Source of the DNA: Bacillus sp. ISL-45
GTDB lineage: Bacteria > Bacillota > Bacilli > Bacillales > Cytobacillaceae
DNA length: 64,000 nt
NCBI RefSeq assembly: GCF_018613195.1
Contig: NZ_JAGGQQ010000005.1
Coordinates: 463,593-527,592 of the forward strand
Direction of reading: 5' to 3'
Shown: positions 42,779-52,902 of the stretch, piece by piece
Layout: the number at the start of each line of letters is the position of its first letter
How positions within the stretch are numbered: position 1 is the stretch's first letter
Translations under genes and position numbers: made by a program
Notes under the pieces: generated by a model
What the model was told of the DNA's origin: nothing
Databases searched by the model: none
What the model saw: the letters and a program-made list of their open reading frames with translations, nothing else

Positions 42779-44089
42779 ATGACGAAACCAGTGGTAGCTA
42801 TCGTTGGGCGTCCGAATGTCGGCAAGTCTACGATTTTTAACCGAATCGTTGGTGAACGTATTTCGATCGTTGAAGATATTCCTGGAGTAACGAGGGATCG
42901 TATATACAGTTCAGCTGAATGGCTGACACATGATTTTAATATTATTGATACTGGCGGGATAGATTTAGGGGACGAGCCGTTTTTGGATCAAATCCGCCAG
43001 CAGGCTGAAATTGCCATTGATGAGGCAGATGTCATCATTTTCCTTGTGAACGGCAGAGAGGGAGTAACGTCCGCTGATGAAGAAGTGGCAAAAATCCTTT
43101 ATCGTTCCAACAAGCCAGTGGTCCTGGCGGTCAATAAAATTGATAACCCGGAAATGAGAGACATGATTTACGACTTTTATGCTCTTGGTTTCGGTGAACC
43201 TTTCCCGATCTCTGGATCGCATGGACTGGGTCTGGGTGATTTGCTGGATGAGGCAGCTAAGCATTTTCCAAAGGACAAAGAAGATGAATATGATAAAGAT
43301 GCGATTAAGTTCTCATTGATTGGCCGACCGAACGTTGGGAAGTCTTCTTTAGTGAATGCGATTCTAGGGGAAGACCGTGTCATTGTAAGTGATATAGCGG
43401 GAACGACCAGAGACGCGATTGACTCGCAAGTAACTTATAATGGGCAAAAATATGTCATTATTGATACCGCGGGTATGCGCAAAAAAGGGAAAGTGTATGA
43501 AACAACTGAAAAATATAGTGTTTTAAGGGCATTAAGGGCGATTGAGCGTTCTGATGTTGTCCTCATTGTCATTAATGCGGAAGAAGGCATCATCGAGCAG
43601 GATAAGCACATTGCCGGATATGCCGAGGAAGCAGGGCGCGCTGTCATCATCGTTGTAAACAAATGGGATGCAATCGAAAAGGATGAAAAGACAATGAAGG
43701 AATTCGAGGAAAAAATACGTACTCACTTCCAATTCCTGAGCTATGCCCCAATTGTTTTCTTATCGGCAAAAACAAAGAAAAGAATCCACACATTGATGCC
43801 GATGATTAATATGGCGAGTGAAAACCATGCAATGAGGGTTCAGACGAATATCCTGAATGAAGTTGTCATGGATGCTATTGCGATGAATCCAACTCCAACA
43901 GACAAAGGAAAAAGGCTAAAGATTTATTACGCGACACAGGTATCGGTCAAGCCGCCAACATTTGTTGTCTTTGTCAATGAACCTGAATTAATGCATTTTT
44001 CTTATGAGCGATTCCTTGAAAACAGAATCAGGGATGCCTTCGATTTCACAGGCACACCAATCAAGATTTTTGCGAGACAAAGAAAATAA
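42779..44089 (+). CDS. der: Ribosome biogenesis GTPase Der (EngA)
   Basis: 436-aa essential double GTPase needed for 50S subunit maturation. Two G domains, each with P-loop GRPNVGKS (residues 8 and about 182), DTGG/DTAG switch II and NKID/NKWD G4, then a C-terminal KH-like domain (about 350-436). ATG 42779 gives exactly the B. subtilis length; it is five bases after AAAGGGTGAT. Nineteen bases before gpsA. Confidence 0.96.
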   Translation: MTKPVVAIVGRPNVGKSTIFNRIVGERISIVEDIPGVTRDRIYSSAEWLTHDFNIIDTGGIDLGDEPFLDQIRQQAEIAIDEADVIIFLVNGREGVTSADEEVAKILYRSNKPVVLAVNKIDNPEMRDMIYDFYALGFGEPFPISGSHGLGLGDLLDEAAKHFPKDKEDEYDKDAIKFSLIGRPNVGKSSLVNAILGEDRVIVSDIAGTTRDAIDSQVTYNGQKYVIIDTAGMRKKGKVYETTEKYSVLRALRAIERSDVVLIVINAEEGIIEQDKHIAGYAEEAGRAVIIVVNKWDAIEKDEKTMKEFEEKIRTHFQFLSYAPIVFLSAKTKKRIHTLMPMINMASENHAMRVQTNILNEVVMDAIAMNPTPTDKGKRLKIYYATQVSVKPPTFVVFVNEPELMHFSYERFLENRIRDAFDFTGTPIKIFARQRK

Positions 44090-44108
44090 GAAAAAGGTTG
44101 TGGTTTAA

Positions 44109-45155
44109 ATGGAAAGGAAGAGTGAGAAAGTAGCAGTTCTTGGGGCAGGGAGCTGGGGAACGGCTTTGGCTATGGTCCTTGCCGACAATGGGCATGAGGT
44201 TCGTCTTTGGGGGCACAATCCAGTGCAAATTGATGAAATCAATCTCCACCATACCAACAAGAAGTATCTTCCTGAAATTACTCTGCCTGCAACCATTTTT
44301 GGTCATTCTTCACTTCAAGAGTCATTGGACGGAATCAGAACAGTGGTTTTGGCAGTTCCTACAAAAGCGATCCGTGAAGTAATCAGGAAGATGATTGAGG
44401 TTACCTCTGAACCTTTGGTCATCGTCCACGTCAGCAAAGGGATTGAACCTGATTCCTTGCTTCGTATTTCCGAAATGATCGAAGAAGAAATGCCCGAGGA
44501 CTTGTTGGAAAGTGTTGTTGTCTTATCCGGTCCAAGCCATGCCGAAGAGGTAAGCCTGCGCCACCCTACAACGGTAACTGTATCCTCGAAAAACATGGGA
44601 GCAGCCGAAAAAATCCAGGACCTGTTCATCAATAATAACTTTAGGGTTTACACGAATCCAGATTTGATCGGTGTGGAAATTGGCGGAGCGCTAAAAAATA
44701 TTATTGCTCTGGCTGCCGGAATTTCAGATGGATTAGGTTATGGGGATAACGCTAAGGCAGCTTTAATTACCAGGGGTCTTGCGGAGATCGCCCGGCTTGG
44801 TGTCAAAATGGGGGCGAGCCCATTGACCTTTTCAGGGTTGACAGGTATCGGAGACTTGATTGTTACTTGCACGAGTGTCCATTCCAGGAACTGGCGGGCG
44901 GGAAATCTGCTTGGTAAAGGCCAGAACCTTGAGGAAGTCCTTGAGAATATGGGGATGGTCGTAGAAGGAGTCCGGACAACTAAGGCAGCCTATCAGCTTG
45001 CAGGAAAGTACGGAGTCAATATGCCAATAACGAATGCGCTATATAATATCCTTTTCGATGGTGTCAATCCGAAGGACGCTGTTGATGGGTTGATGTCCCG
45101 AGAGAAAACACACGAAATGGAAGACCTGGCAGACATTCTTGGCGGGAAAATCTGA
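44109..45155 (+). CDS. gpsA: Glycerol-3-phosphate dehydrogenase [NAD(P)+]
   Basis: 348-aa biosynthetic enzyme that reduces dihydroxyacetone phosphate to sn-glycerol 3-phosphate for phospholipids. N-terminal '[20 protein letters not shown]', substrate-site '[20 protein letters not shown]' with the catalytic Lys. Downstream of der as in B. subtilis, and ends at a strong terminator. Confidence 0.95.
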   Translation: MERKSEKVAVLGAGSWGTALAMVLADNGHEVRLWGHNPVQIDEINLHHTNKKYLPEITLPATIFGHSSLQESLDGIRTVVLAVPTKAIREVIRKMIEVTSEPLVIVHVSKGIEPDSLLRISEMIEEEMPEDLLESVVVLSGPSHAEEVSLRHPTTVTVSSKNMGAAEKIQDLFINNNFRVYTNPDLIGVEIGGALKNIIALAAGISDGLGYGDNAKAALITRGLAEIARLGVKMGASPLTFSGLTGIGDLIVTCTSVHSRNWRAGNLLGKGQNLEEVLENMGMVVEGVRTTKAAYQLAGKYGVNMPITNALYNILFDGVNPKDAVDGLMSREKTHEMEDLADILGGKI

Positions 45156-45288
45156 ATCAGAAAAATTTTCTGCTGTATAATGTTGTCAAAATGGGCATTC
45201 GAGGATGCGATTTCCATAATGCATGCATAAGATGCATACGAAGCAAACTGGTGGTTTGAACTGGGTGTAAGGGTATTTAGTCATGTAG

Positions 45289-45332
45289 GCTGAGGTAAAG
45301 TTGTCCGCCCCTTCTTTACCTCAGCTTTTTTT
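45289..45332 (+). terminator. Intrinsic terminator of der-gpsA
   Basis: GCTGAGGTAAAG / CTTTACCTCAGC, a 12-bp stem followed by seven T. Confidence 0.9.
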
Positions 45333-45344
45333 GCTGTTAAAATA

Positions 45345-45513
45345 GACTGTTTTCGTAAAAATTGTTGTTAAAATCCTAAAGCCGATTTTAACGAAATAAA
45401 AAGCCGATTTGTTGGCCGGTATTAAGTTTGCAAGCTCTTTTCTCATAATAAGCTTTAATTTTATAGAGGAACATTGGTCATTGTCACTAGCAACAAACTT
45501 TGAGAAAAGAGCC
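45345..45513 (+). mobile_element. MITE-like element, copy C (169 bp)
   Basis: Starts GACTGTTTTCGTAAA, ends TTTGAGAAAAGAGCC. Nearly identical to copy D, which follows after eight bases. Left flank TTAAAATA. Confidence 0.78.
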
Positions 45514-45521
45514 TAAAATAA

Positions 45522-45690
45522 GACTGTTTTCGTAAAAATTGTTGTTAAAATCCTAAAGCCGATTTTAACGAAATAAAAAGCCAATTTGTAGGCCGGTATT
45601 AAGTTTGCAAGCTCTTTTCTCATAATAAGCTTTAATTTTGTAGAGGAACATTGGTCATTGTCACTAGCAACAAACTTTGAGAAAAGAGTC
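45522..45690 (+). mobile_element. MITE-like element, copy D (169 bp)
   Basis: Tandem duplicate of copy C with a 177-base period. The eight bases between the copies are TAAAATAA and the right flank is TTAAAAAA, so one target-like octamer stands at each boundary. Confidence 0.78.
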
Positions 45691-45764
45691 TTAAAAAAAG
45701 ATTTATTTGCCTGCATGCTTGCTGCTTATGATATAATACTTCTCGGAAAAGGGAGGGGTTTACT

Positions 45765-45965
45765 TTGTCACCCGCTTTATTGAAGATGTATATTTCTTTT
45801 GTTGGAATGGGAAGTATGATACTGTCTTTGTTTGCCATTTATTTAAGCCGCTACAAGTTAAAAGGCTTTTTCAAAATAGCCACGGCAATCATTGCCTACA
45901 TATTGATGATCATCGCAGGGCTGATAATTTTCTTTGTCGTTTTCAGCGGCCCTACGAGTGAATAA
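45765..45965 (+). CDS. yphE: YphE (DUF2768) small membrane protein
   Basis: 66-aa protein with two transmembrane helices (about 9-27 and 36-60). TTG start behind GGGAGGGG. Same position and size as B. subtilis yphE, between gpsA and yphF. Function unknown. Confidence 0.8.
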   Translation: MSPALLKMYISFVGMGSMILSLFAIYLSRYKLKGFFKIATAIIAYILMIIAGLIIFFVVFSGPTSE

Positions 45966-45993
45966 AATACATAGGTTTAAAGGGTTGGGATCA

Positions 45994-46707
45994 ATGAAGA
46001 AAATCCGTATTTATCTGGCGGTCATCCTTGTCTTAGTCACGTTGACTGGTTGTATGTATCCGGAAGAAAAGCTAGTACAGAACCAAGTGCCCTATAAGGA
46101 TCAGCTTGACAGTGTCCAGTCTGCAGTTGACCAGTACAAGGAAGCAAATGGCGGTTTGCTGCCAATCAAGACAAAAGATGCAGAGACACCTATTTACCAA
46201 AAGTATCCAATAGATTTCAAGAAGATCGTTCCAAGATATATGGCCGAGGCTCCAGGTAATGCCTATGAAAATGGCGGACTGTTTCAATATGTCCTTGTAG
46301 ATGCAGAAACAGATCCAACAGTAAAGCTGCTCGACTTAAGAATAGCAGAGACGATCCGTGAGATAAAAATGCGGATCAATGCCACAGGTTATCCTCCATT
46401 CAAGGAAAAGATCGCGGAAAAAGTGTACACGCTTGATTTCAAAAAGATTGGCTATAAAGAGGAGCCTGTGGTTGTAAGCCCGTTCACAAACCAGAACCTG
46501 CATTTTATCATCTCTACTGAAGGAGAAATTTATGTGGATTACCGGAGTGATCTCTACCAGGCTATTAAATCATCAAAGGAAGAATTTGAAGAAGGTGTGG
46601 ATATACGTGAAATCCTCGTAGATAATTCTATGTTTGTTCCAGCCTATTCTTTGCCCTATGCCATCGATCAGGAGACCAATGAACCGGTCTTTTTGGTAAA
46701 GGATTAA
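45994..46707 (+). CDS. yphF: YphF family lipoprotein
   Basis: 237-aa predicted lipoprotein: signal peptide residues 1-18 with lipobox LTGC (Cys19), then a hydrophilic mixed domain. ATG 45994 lies behind AAGGGTTGGGA; the frame runs back into yphE without RBS. Same neighbour as in B. subtilis, upstream of spoIVA. Function unknown. Confidence 0.82.
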   Translation: MKKIRIYLAVILVLVTLTGCMYPEEKLVQNQVPYKDQLDSVQSAVDQYKEANGGLLPIKTKDAETPIYQKYPIDFKKIVPRYMAEAPGNAYENGGLFQYVLVDAETDPTVKLLDLRIAETIREIKMRINATGYPPFKEKIAEKVYTLDFKKIGYKEEPVVVSPFTNQNLHFIISTEGEIYVDYRSDLYQAIKSSKEEFEEGVDIREILVDNSMFVPAYSLPYAIDQETNEPVFLVKD

Positions 46708-46763
46708 ATATCGGTTTCCTGTTGATGCTGTAAGGCTCTTCTGATTTCTAATAAATTTGTCAT

Positions 46764-46807
46764 AACCCTGATTCTGCAAAATATATTGTAGAAGCAGGGT
46801 TTTTTTG
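46764..46807 (+). terminator. Intrinsic terminator after yphF
   Basis: AACCCTG-TTCT stem pairs with AGAA-CAGGGTT, with seven T after it. Confidence 0.85.
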
Positions 46808-46898
46808 TCTTAAAAAAGATATCAATTGTTCTCATATATGGGAATTGAAGGGATTCTTTTGTTAAATCAAAATAAGGGGGTAAAAATATAAAAAAATT

Positions 46899-46929
46899 GT
46901 CATATTGATATAGGACAACATCATAAATA
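46899..46929 (+). promoter_or_regulatory. Sigma-E promoter of spoIVA
   Basis: GTCATATT (46899-46906) and CATAAATA (46922-46929), 15-base spacer. The -35 fits the sigma-E KMATATT consensus exactly and the -10 begins CATA as required. spoIVA is a known sigma-E gene in B. subtilis. Confidence 0.65.
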
Positions 46930-46997
46930 TATACTGTCCCAGATTACTAATTTGGATGAATTTATTCCCACTAACTCTATGATCGGGAGGGGATCAC

Positions 46998-48476
46998 TTG
47001 GAAAAGGTAGATATTTTTAAAGATATTGCCGAGAGGACTGGCGGCGATATTTACCTGGGGGTTGTAGGTGCGGTCCGCACCGGAAAATCCACTTTTATTA
47101 AGAAATTTATGGAGCTGGTGGTTTTACCTAATATCAATAATGAGGCTGATAGAGCCAGAGCGCTTGATGAGCTGCCACAAAGTGCAGCAGGTAAAACGAT
47201 TATGACTACTGAACCAAAATTCGTGCCTAACCAGGCAGCATCTGTTCATGTGGATGATGGCCTGGATGTGAATATCAGGCTCGTCGATTGTGTGGGTTAT
47301 ACGGTTCCAGGAGCGAAGGGTTATGAGGATGAGAATGGACCGAGGATGATCAACACGCCTTGGTATGAAGAGCCAATCCCTTTCCATGAAGCAGCTGAAA
47401 TTGGAACAAGGAAGGTTATTCAGGAACATTCTACACTTGGCGTCGTCATCACGACTGATGGGACAATTGGGGAAATCCCAAGACAGGATTACATTGAAGC
47501 AGAAGAAAGAGTGATTGAAGAGCTCAAGGAAGTCGGAAAGCCGTTTATCATGGTGGTGAACAGTGCACAGCCTTACCATCCCAATACAGAAACATTACGA
47601 GCCCAGTTAGCGGACAAATACGATATCCCTGTACTGGCAATGAGTGTTGAAAGCATGCGTGAATCTGATGTTCTCAGTGTGATGCGGGAGGCTCTGTATG
47701 AGTTCCCTGTACTTGAAGTGAATGTCAACCTGCCTAGCTGGGTAATGGTCCTTCGTGAAAACCACTGGCTGCGTGAAAGCTACCAGGAAGCAGTCAAAGA
47801 GACTGTGAAGGATATCAAGAGGCTGCGTGATGTAGACAGGGTCGTCCATCAATTCAGCGATTTTGACTACATTGACAGGGCTGGACTGGCGGGTATCGAA
47901 ATGGGCCAGGGTGTTGCTGAAATCGACCTGTATGCCCCAGATGATCTTTACGATGAGATTCTGAAAGAAATCGTAGGCGTTGAGATACGCGGGAAGGATC
48001 ATCTGCTTGAGCTGATGCAGGAGTTCGCATATGCAAAAACAGAGTTTGACCAGATTTCTGATGCGCTTAAAATGGTTAAGCAGACAGGTTATGGGATTGC
48101 TTCACCATCCTTGACTGACATGAGCCTTGAAGAACCGGAAATTATCCGCCAGGGGTCGCGTTTCGGTGTTCGCTTAAGGGCAGTAGCGCCTTCAATCCAT
48201 ATGATCAAAGTGGACGTCGAATCTGAATTCTCGCCAATCATTGGCACAGAGAAACAAAGTGAAGAGCTTGTTCGCTATCTGATGCAGGATTTTGAAGATG
48301 ATCCGCTGTCAATCTGGAATTCTGATATCTTTGGCAGGAGCTTGAGCTCGATCGTCAGAGAAGGAATTTCGGCAAAATTGAGCTTGATGCCTGAAAATGC
48401 ACGGTATAAATTAAAAGAAACGCTGGAAAGAATCATCAACGAAGGTTCCGGTGGATTAATAGCAATCATATTATAA
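46998..48476 (+). CDS. spoIVA: Stage IV sporulation protein A
   Basis: 492-aa ATPase that polymerises on the forespore surface to form the basement layer of the coat. Walker A GAVRTGKST (residues 23-31), followed by the TRAFAC-like switch regions; the C-terminus (ending GLIAIIL) is the part that contacts SpoVM in B. subtilis. TTG start with GGGAGGGG; length equals the B. subtilis protein (492 aa). Confidence 0.97.
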   Translation: MEKVDIFKDIAERTGGDIYLGVVGAVRTGKSTFIKKFMELVVLPNINNEADRARALDELPQSAAGKTIMTTEPKFVPNQAASVHVDDGLDVNIRLVDCVGYTVPGAKGYEDENGPRMINTPWYEEPIPFHEAAEIGTRKVIQEHSTLGVVITTDGTIGEIPRQDYIEAEERVIEELKEVGKPFIMVVNSAQPYHPNTETLRAQLADKYDIPVLAMSVESMRESDVLSVMREALYEFPVLEVNVNLPSWVMVLRENHWLRESYQEAVKETVKDIKRLRDVDRVVHQFSDFDYIDRAGLAGIEMGQGVAEIDLYAPDDLYDEILKEIVGVEIRGKDHLLELMQEFAYAKTEFDQISDALKMVKQTGYGIASPSLTDMSLEEPEIIRQGSRFGVRLRAVAPSIHMIKVDVESEFSPIIGTEKQSEELVRYLMQDFEDDPLSIWNSDIFGRSLSSIVREGISAKLSLMPENARYKLKETLERIINEGSGGLIAIIL

Positions 48477-48478
48477 TT

Positions 48479-48502
48479 GGACTCCTTTTGGGAGTCTTTT
48501 TG
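48479..48502 (+). terminator. Intrinsic terminator of spoIVA
   Basis: GGACTCC / GGGAGTC stem and five T. Confidence 0.85.
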
Positions 48503-48979
48503 TTTGTCTTCCAGAAGATTTTGATTCATACTCCATTATGTTGTCTAAACAGAAAATGCTCTTCTAATATAATTTATCTGCAGCGAAATATGAGAAAAGA
48601 CCTTAAAAACATCCTTTGAATTAAGGATGAAAGACTTAAAATTCATTATTGTATGTTTGATGGCGGCAGTTACGGGTAATGAATTAGGGTCAACATATTA
48701 CAAATATGTTTCAAAGAAGAAAAGATTCCCATTATTTCTTGAAATTATCTTGATAAGAGGAAAACATTATGATAATCTTTTAACAGAATTAGCGTTGTAG
48801 CTTAAAAACCCTTATATAACAGGGTTTCAAGCGATTTTAGGTTTCTTTATCATAGTTTTTTGCAAACTAGGATAATAAAATCTGCCGGCAACGTATAGAA
48901 TTCACAAGTTTTGTTTAGAAATGTAGTTAAGATGCTTAATTTCTGAGCAATGGGATCTCTTTGGGAGGAGGTGAATGGC
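48503..48979. other. Intergenic region between spoIVA and hbs
   Basis: About 475 bases. It contains a possible decayed MITE end (ATGAGAAAAGACC near 48590-48603), a 57-codon open frame (48627-48800) and a hairpin AAACCC / GGGTTT at 48807-48826 without T-tract. hbs promoters must lie here but none stands out. Confidence 0.4.
48627..48800 (+). CDS. Possible 57-aa small protein
   Basis: Frame begins MKDLKFIIVCLMAAV, a short hydrophobic segment, then a basic middle (SKKKRFPLF) and ends NLLTELAL. AGG directly abuts the ATG, so the RBS is poor. No family recognised. Could be spurious or a remnant. Confidence 0.2.
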   Translation: MKDLKFIIVCLMAAVTGNELGSTYYKYVSKKKRFPLFLEIILIRGKHYDNLLTELAL

Positions 48980-49252
48980 ATGAACAAAACAGAACTTATA
49001 AATGCAGTTGCAGAAGCTAGCGAGCTTTCAAAGAAAGATGCAACAAAAGCAGTTGACGCTGTTTTTGATTCAATCTTAAATGCATTAAAAGATGGGGACA
49101 AAGTACAATTAATCGGTTTTGGTAACTTCGAAGTTCGTGAGCGCGCTGCCCGTAAAGGCCGCAACCCACAAACTGGTGATGAAATCGAAATCTCTGCAAG
49201 CAAGGTGCCTGCTTTCAAACCAGGTAAAGCACTTAAGGATGCAGTGAAATAA
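48980..49252 (+). CDS. hbs: DNA-binding protein HU
   Basis: 90-aa histone-like nucleoid protein. '[20 protein letters not shown]' at the start, DNA-binding arm signature '[20 protein letters not shown]' and C-terminal [18 protein letters not shown] 48980 follows GGAGGAGGTG. Position between spoIVA and folE as in B. subtilis. Confidence 0.97.
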   Translation: MNKTELINAVAEASELSKKDATKAVDAVFDSILNALKDGDKVQLIGFGNFEVRERAARKGRNPQTGDEIEISASKVPAFKPGKALKDAVK

Positions 49253-49288
49253 TTACATACGACGCACTGAGCGTATGCTAAACCCTAA

Positions 49289-49316
49289 GGGCCGCGACCT
49301 GTTCGCGGCCTTTTTG
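49289..49316 (+). terminator. Intrinsic terminator of hbs
   Basis: GGCCGCG / CGCGGCC stem followed by five T. Confidence 0.92.
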
Positions 49317-49374
49317 CTTGGTTAAGGAATTTATAAAAGTTATTGAGTTGTGGATAACTCTCTGAAGTTATCTT

Positions 49375-49733
49375 AATCCAGCTCCAGCGCCTAGCCCCTT
49401 GAGTCGCTTGTCTAGTGTCGCCTCCTAGAAACTCCGAAACTTCAACTCCGCCGGCAGAAGCAAAAAGCGCTTCTTTGTCGGAGTCTCCAGTTTCTGCGTT
49501 TCTAAGCAGTCGGCTATACTTTTCGAGTTCGGTCCTGCCAATGAGGCAAAGAACGACTTCACTGACAGGCCCTCCGAGGCACAAGATGTGCTAGACCCGC
49601 CAGCCACAGGATAAGGAAAGCTTCGAAGCGAATCATCGCACGACCGAAAGCGGTAGCTTTTGGGAGGACGTGGCGTCATAGGCGGGCAGCGCTTGTCGGG
49701 GCTTAACGAGGCGCTTGCGCTTTCTGTTCTTTC
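49375..49733 (+). repeat. Repeat element R3, copy 2 (long form)
   Basis: Same ends as copy 1 (AATCCAGCTCCAGCG ... GAGGCGCTTGCGCTTT) with extra internal blocks, including 'GAATCATCGCACGACCGAAA'. That block is shared with the inverted copy at 50600-50760. A further decayed end lies at about 49783-49835. Confidence 0.75.
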
Positions 49734-49866
49734 CGGGAATTTGAAAAACCTTGGATCGGTAACTATAGACGGTTTTCTAAATCGAGCTCCATCGAGAGTC
49801 GTGTCTGAACGAGGCCATTGCGCTTTTTATTGTTACAGTTGAATATTAAGTTTTGCCTGCCGAGAA

Positions 49867-49896
49867 TTGGTTATGCTAAGATGAAAATATTATAAT
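49867..49896 (+). promoter_or_regulatory. Sigma-A promoter of folE
   Basis: TTGGTT (49867-49872) and TATAAT (49891-49896), 18-base spacer, about 60 bases before the start. Confidence 0.55.
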
Positions 49897-49958
49897 CTAA
49901 TAGTTGCTTATCTATGCAGGATTATGATGAGATTGATGGATCATAGGAGGAAACGCAG

Positions 49959-50525
49959 ATGTCAAACGTCAATCGTGCCCAAATTGAAGAAGCGGTGCGT
50001 TTAATATTAGAAGCAGTCGGTGAAGATCCTAACAGGGAAGGTTTGCTAGATACTCCCAAACGGGTCGCTAAGATGTATGAGGAGGTTTTCTCAGGATTGA
50101 ACCAGGATCCTAAAGAATACTTCGAAACCATTTTTGGTGAGGACCATGAGGAGTTGGTATTGGTAAAGGATATTCCTTTCTATTCTATGTGTGAACATCA
50201 TCTGGTTCCTTTCTTTGGCAAGGCGCATGTCGCATACATTCCGCGAGGAGGAAAGGTTACTGGGCTCAGCAAGCTTGCAAGAGCGGTGGAAGCAGTGGCT
50301 AAAAGACCTCAGCTTCAGGAAAGGATCACTTCCACGATAGCGAATTCGATCATGGAAAAGCTGGATCCCCATGGTGTAATGGTAGTGGTAGAAGCAGAAC
50401 ATATGTGCATGACAATGAGAGGGGTAAAGAAACCTGGCTCGAAAACAGTTACATCTGCTGTAAGAGGTACTTTGGCCGAGGATGTAAACGCAAGAGCTGA
50501 AATTCTCTCATTGATCAAAGCTTAA
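49959..50525 (+). CDS. folE: GTP cyclohydrolase I
   Basis: 188-aa first enzyme of folate synthesis (GTP to dihydroneopterin triphosphate). Zinc ligands in CEHHLVPF and in CMTMRGV, GTP-site '[19 protein letters not shown]'. RBS ATAGGAGG. In B. subtilis this gene (mtrA) forms the mtrAB operon with mtrB; here the two are 335 bases apart with a repeat between them. Confidence 0.96.
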   Translation: MSNVNRAQIEEAVRLILEAVGEDPNREGLLDTPKRVAKMYEEVFSGLNQDPKEYFETIFGEDHEELVLVKDIPFYSMCEHHLVPFFGKAHVAYIPRGGKVTGLSKLARAVEAVAKRPQLQERITSTIANSIMEKLDPHGVMVVVEAEHMCMTMRGVKKPGSKTVTSAVRGTLAEDVNARAEILSLIKA

Positions 50526-50599
50526 AGGGATTTGATAAAAAAGTAGCATGCAAAAGTGTCAGAGGCTGAAAGTAATTCTTTTAGCCTTTTGTTATATTA

Positions 50600-50760
50600 T
50601 AAGAAAAGCGCAAGTGCCTTGGTCAGCCCCGACAGGCGCTGCCCGCCTATAACGCCACGTCCTCCCAAAAGCTACCGCTTTCGGTCGTGCGATGATTCGC
50701 TTCGAAGCTTTCCTTATCCTGTGGCTGGCGACCCGAGGAGCTAGGGGCGGGAGCTGGACA
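50600..50760 (-). repeat. Repeat element R3, copy 3 (inverted)
   Basis: Inverted relative to copies 1 and 2: starts AGAAAAGCGCAAG (the complement of the right end) and ends GGAGCTGGAC. It fills the gap between folE and mtrB. Confidence 0.75.
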
Positions 50761-50860
50761 ATTCTCGAAGTGAAGTTTTTGGACTTTCTATCACGTTATA
50801 AAAACGGGCTAACAAGTGCGTCCCGGACACAACATATTCTTTCCTGTAAGGGGGATAATA

Positions 50861-51094
50861 ATGGATAAGAAACAAAGCGTTAACACCGATTATGTAGTAA
50901 TCAAAGCCATTGAGGATGGAGTGAATGTAATTGGTCTTACAAGAGGGACCGACACTCGATTCCATCATTCCGAGAAGCTCGACCAGGGTGAAGTTATGAT
51001 CGCGCAGTTTACAGAACATACCTCTGCCATCAAAATCAGAGGGCATGCAAAGATCGTCACGCCATTCGGTGAAATAATGAGTGAGAAGAAGTAG
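50861..51094 (+). CDS. mtrB: Tryptophan RNA-binding attenuation protein (TRAP)
   Basis: 77-aa subunit of the 11-mer ring that binds tryptophan and then (G/U)AG-repeat RNA, repressing trp genes. Tryptophan-pocket and RNA-binding segments are recognisable: [39 protein letters not shown], and K/R residues in '[15 protein letters not shown]'. ATG 50861 follows GGGGGAT. No trp biosynthesis genes are in the window. Confidence 0.95.
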   Translation: MDKKQSVNTDYVVIKAIEDGVNVIGLTRGTDTRFHHSEKLDQGEVMIAQFTEHTSAIKIRGHAKIVTPFGEIMSEKK

Positions 51095-51359
51095 ATCAGT
51101 GCAAAACCAACTATTTTGTTACAAAATCGAGCTCAGTTCTTCGTAATTAGTGTTTAATTTATAATATCACGTTCATGTTTTTACTATTTGTGATATAATT
51201 GTCACTGCCTTGGAGTGTTCGGTACAATTGCAAAAATAGTTTTTAGGCGCTTTTTTTATGTCTGTTTTCAATAGCCAGATTTCTGCATACGGCTGGCTTT
51301 CATGATAGGAAAAAATTGTGCTCGCCGCCGGCAATCCAACATAAATAAGGGGAACAAGG
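51095..51359 (+). promoter_or_regulatory. Long leader and promoter region of hepS
   Basis: TTCATG (51172-51177) and TATAAT (51194-51199) with a 16-base spacer could start a leader of about 155 bases before hepS. The leader holds a hairpin AGCCAG / CTGGCT at 51273-51298. No known riboswitch is recognised. Confidence 0.35.
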
Positions 51360-52196
51360 GTGATTTATTTGCTAGATTTACAAAACAAATTAGACGGCAC
51401 CAGAGAGCTTCTTCTCGAAAAACTTTCACATCCTTATTTGCTGGAGCATGTAGAATCTCCTTTTATTGATGATGACAGGCTCTTGTTGCTTACCTCGTTG
51501 ATGGAACAGCAGGAAGTAAATCAGGAAAAAGCAAAGAACTACACTGTGACCACAATGCTCCTGCAAATTGCCCTTGATACCCATGAGCAGGTCAATAACT
51601 CACAACCAGGTGAAGAGGATGAAAGCCATAAGCGCCGCCAGCTGACGGTTCTCGCTGGAATATATTTCAGTGGCCTATATTACAAGCTGCTGGCTGATAT
51701 GGATGATATAGAAATGATCAAGCTATTAGCTTCAGGAGTAAAAGAAGTCAATGAGCAGAAAATTTTGCTGTACCAAAAAGAAGCTGAAGCGATCGATAAA
51801 TTAATGGATAGTGTAAAATTAATCGAGTCGGCTCTTTTAGGCAAGGTCGCTGACCATTTGGATGCGTCAGAATGGTTTGAATTCGCTTCCAATTGGCTTT
51901 TTGTCAAGAGGCTGCTATCAGAAGAAACCAAGTTCATTAAATCCGGCAGTTCACTTGTTTTTAATGCGCTTAAAAAGATTGCTCTGCCAAAAATGGACCA
52001 GACTACAACAAATCTGTCATCGGAACAGCAAAAATACCTTATAACAATTTGCACAAGATATATTGAATTTTCAATGACGAAGATTAATGCAGCGTTAAAG
52101 AAGCTGCCAGGGATGAACAGCTTGCTGATGGAACGGTTAGACCTGATTGCAGGGCAGCATCAGACCATGTCTAAAAAATTCGCGGAAGAAGGGTAA
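51360..52196 (+). CDS. hepS: Heptaprenyl diphosphate synthase component I
   Basis: 278-aa small subunit of the two-part heptaprenyl diphosphate synthase that makes the C35 side chain of menaquinone-7. All-helical, lacks Asp-rich motifs of its own. Start is GTG 51360 or TTG 51369; both have a purine-rich upstream stretch. The next gene starts four bases after its stop. Order hepS-menG-hepT is the B. subtilis gerC cluster. Confidence 0.88.
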   Translation: MIYLLDLQNKLDGTRELLLEKLSHPYLLEHVESPFIDDDRLLLLTSLMEQQEVNQEKAKNYTVTTMLLQIALDTHEQVNNSQPGEEDESHKRRQLTVLAGIYFSGLYYKLLADMDDIEMIKLLASGVKEVNEQKILLYQKEAEAIDKLMDSVKLIESALLGKVADHLDASEWFEFASNWLFVKRLLSEETKFIKSGSSLVFNALKKIALPKMDQTTTNLSSEQQKYLITICTRYIEFSMTKINAALKKLPGMNSLLMERLDLIAGQHQTMSKKFAEEG

Positions 52197-52200
52197 TGCA

Positions 52201-52902
52201 ATGCAGCAATCGAAAGAACAACGTGTCCATGGAGTCTTTGAAAAAATCTATGAGAATTACGATCAAATGAATTCTGTCATCAGTTTTCAGCAGCATATTA
52301 AATGGCGCAATGACACAATGAAAAAGATGGATGTCCAAAAGGGAGCCAAAGCACTTGATGTTTGTTGCGGAACGGCTGATTGGACGATTGCGCTTGCGGA
52401 AGCTGCCGGGAAAGATGGCGAAGTGGTCGGACTTGATTTCAGCAAAAATATGCTGAAGATAGGGGAGGAGAAACTGCAGGCCCGCAACCTGGATCAGGCA
52501 ACTCTAATCCATGGGAATGCAATGGAGCTCCCGTTCGAGGATAATAGCTTTGACTATGTAACTATTGGTTTTGGTTTGAGGAATGTGCCAGATTACAATC
52601 AGGTGCTGCGTGAAATTTACAGAGTCCTTAAACCGGGCGGGATGGCGGTATGCCTCGAAACGTCCCAGCCGACAATGCCAGGTTTCAAGCAAGCATATCG
52701 AGTATACTTCAGGTTTATCATGCCGATGTTCGGCAAAATGTTCGCTAAGAGCTATGACGAATATTCCTGGCTCCAGGAATCCGCTAAAGATTTTCCAGGC
52801 ATGAAAGAGCTTGCCAAAATGTTCGCCGAGGCAGGTTTCAATAATGTCGAATACAAGCCATATAGCGGCGGTGTAGCGGCCGTGCATATTGGCCGGAAAT
52901 AG
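52201..52902 (+). CDS. menG: Demethylmenaquinone methyltransferase
   Basis: 233-aa SAM-dependent UbiE/MenG methyltransferase, last step of menaquinone synthesis (older name menH in B. subtilis). SAM motif '[20 protein letters not shown]', UbiE signatures YDQMNSVIS and '[20 protein letters not shown]'. ATG 52201 gives the B. subtilis length exactly; the longer frame lies inside hepS. Confidence 0.95.
   Translation: MQQSKEQRVHGVFEKIYENYDQMNSVISFQQHIKWRNDTMKKMDVQKGAKALDVCCGTADWTIALAEAAGKDGEVVGLDFSKNMLKIGEEKLQARNLDQATLIHGNAMELPFEDNSFDYVTIGFGLRNVPDYNQVLREIYRVLKPGGMAVCLETSQPTMPGFKQAYRVYFRFIMPMFGKMFAKSYDEYSWLQESAKDFPGMKELAKMFAEAGFNNVEYKPYSGGVAAVHIGRK

Noticed and set aside
49285-49842. Several 60-100 codon frames on both strands after hbs
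   Set aside because: All are explained by GC-rich repeat R3; none has an RBS or a recognisable protein pattern.
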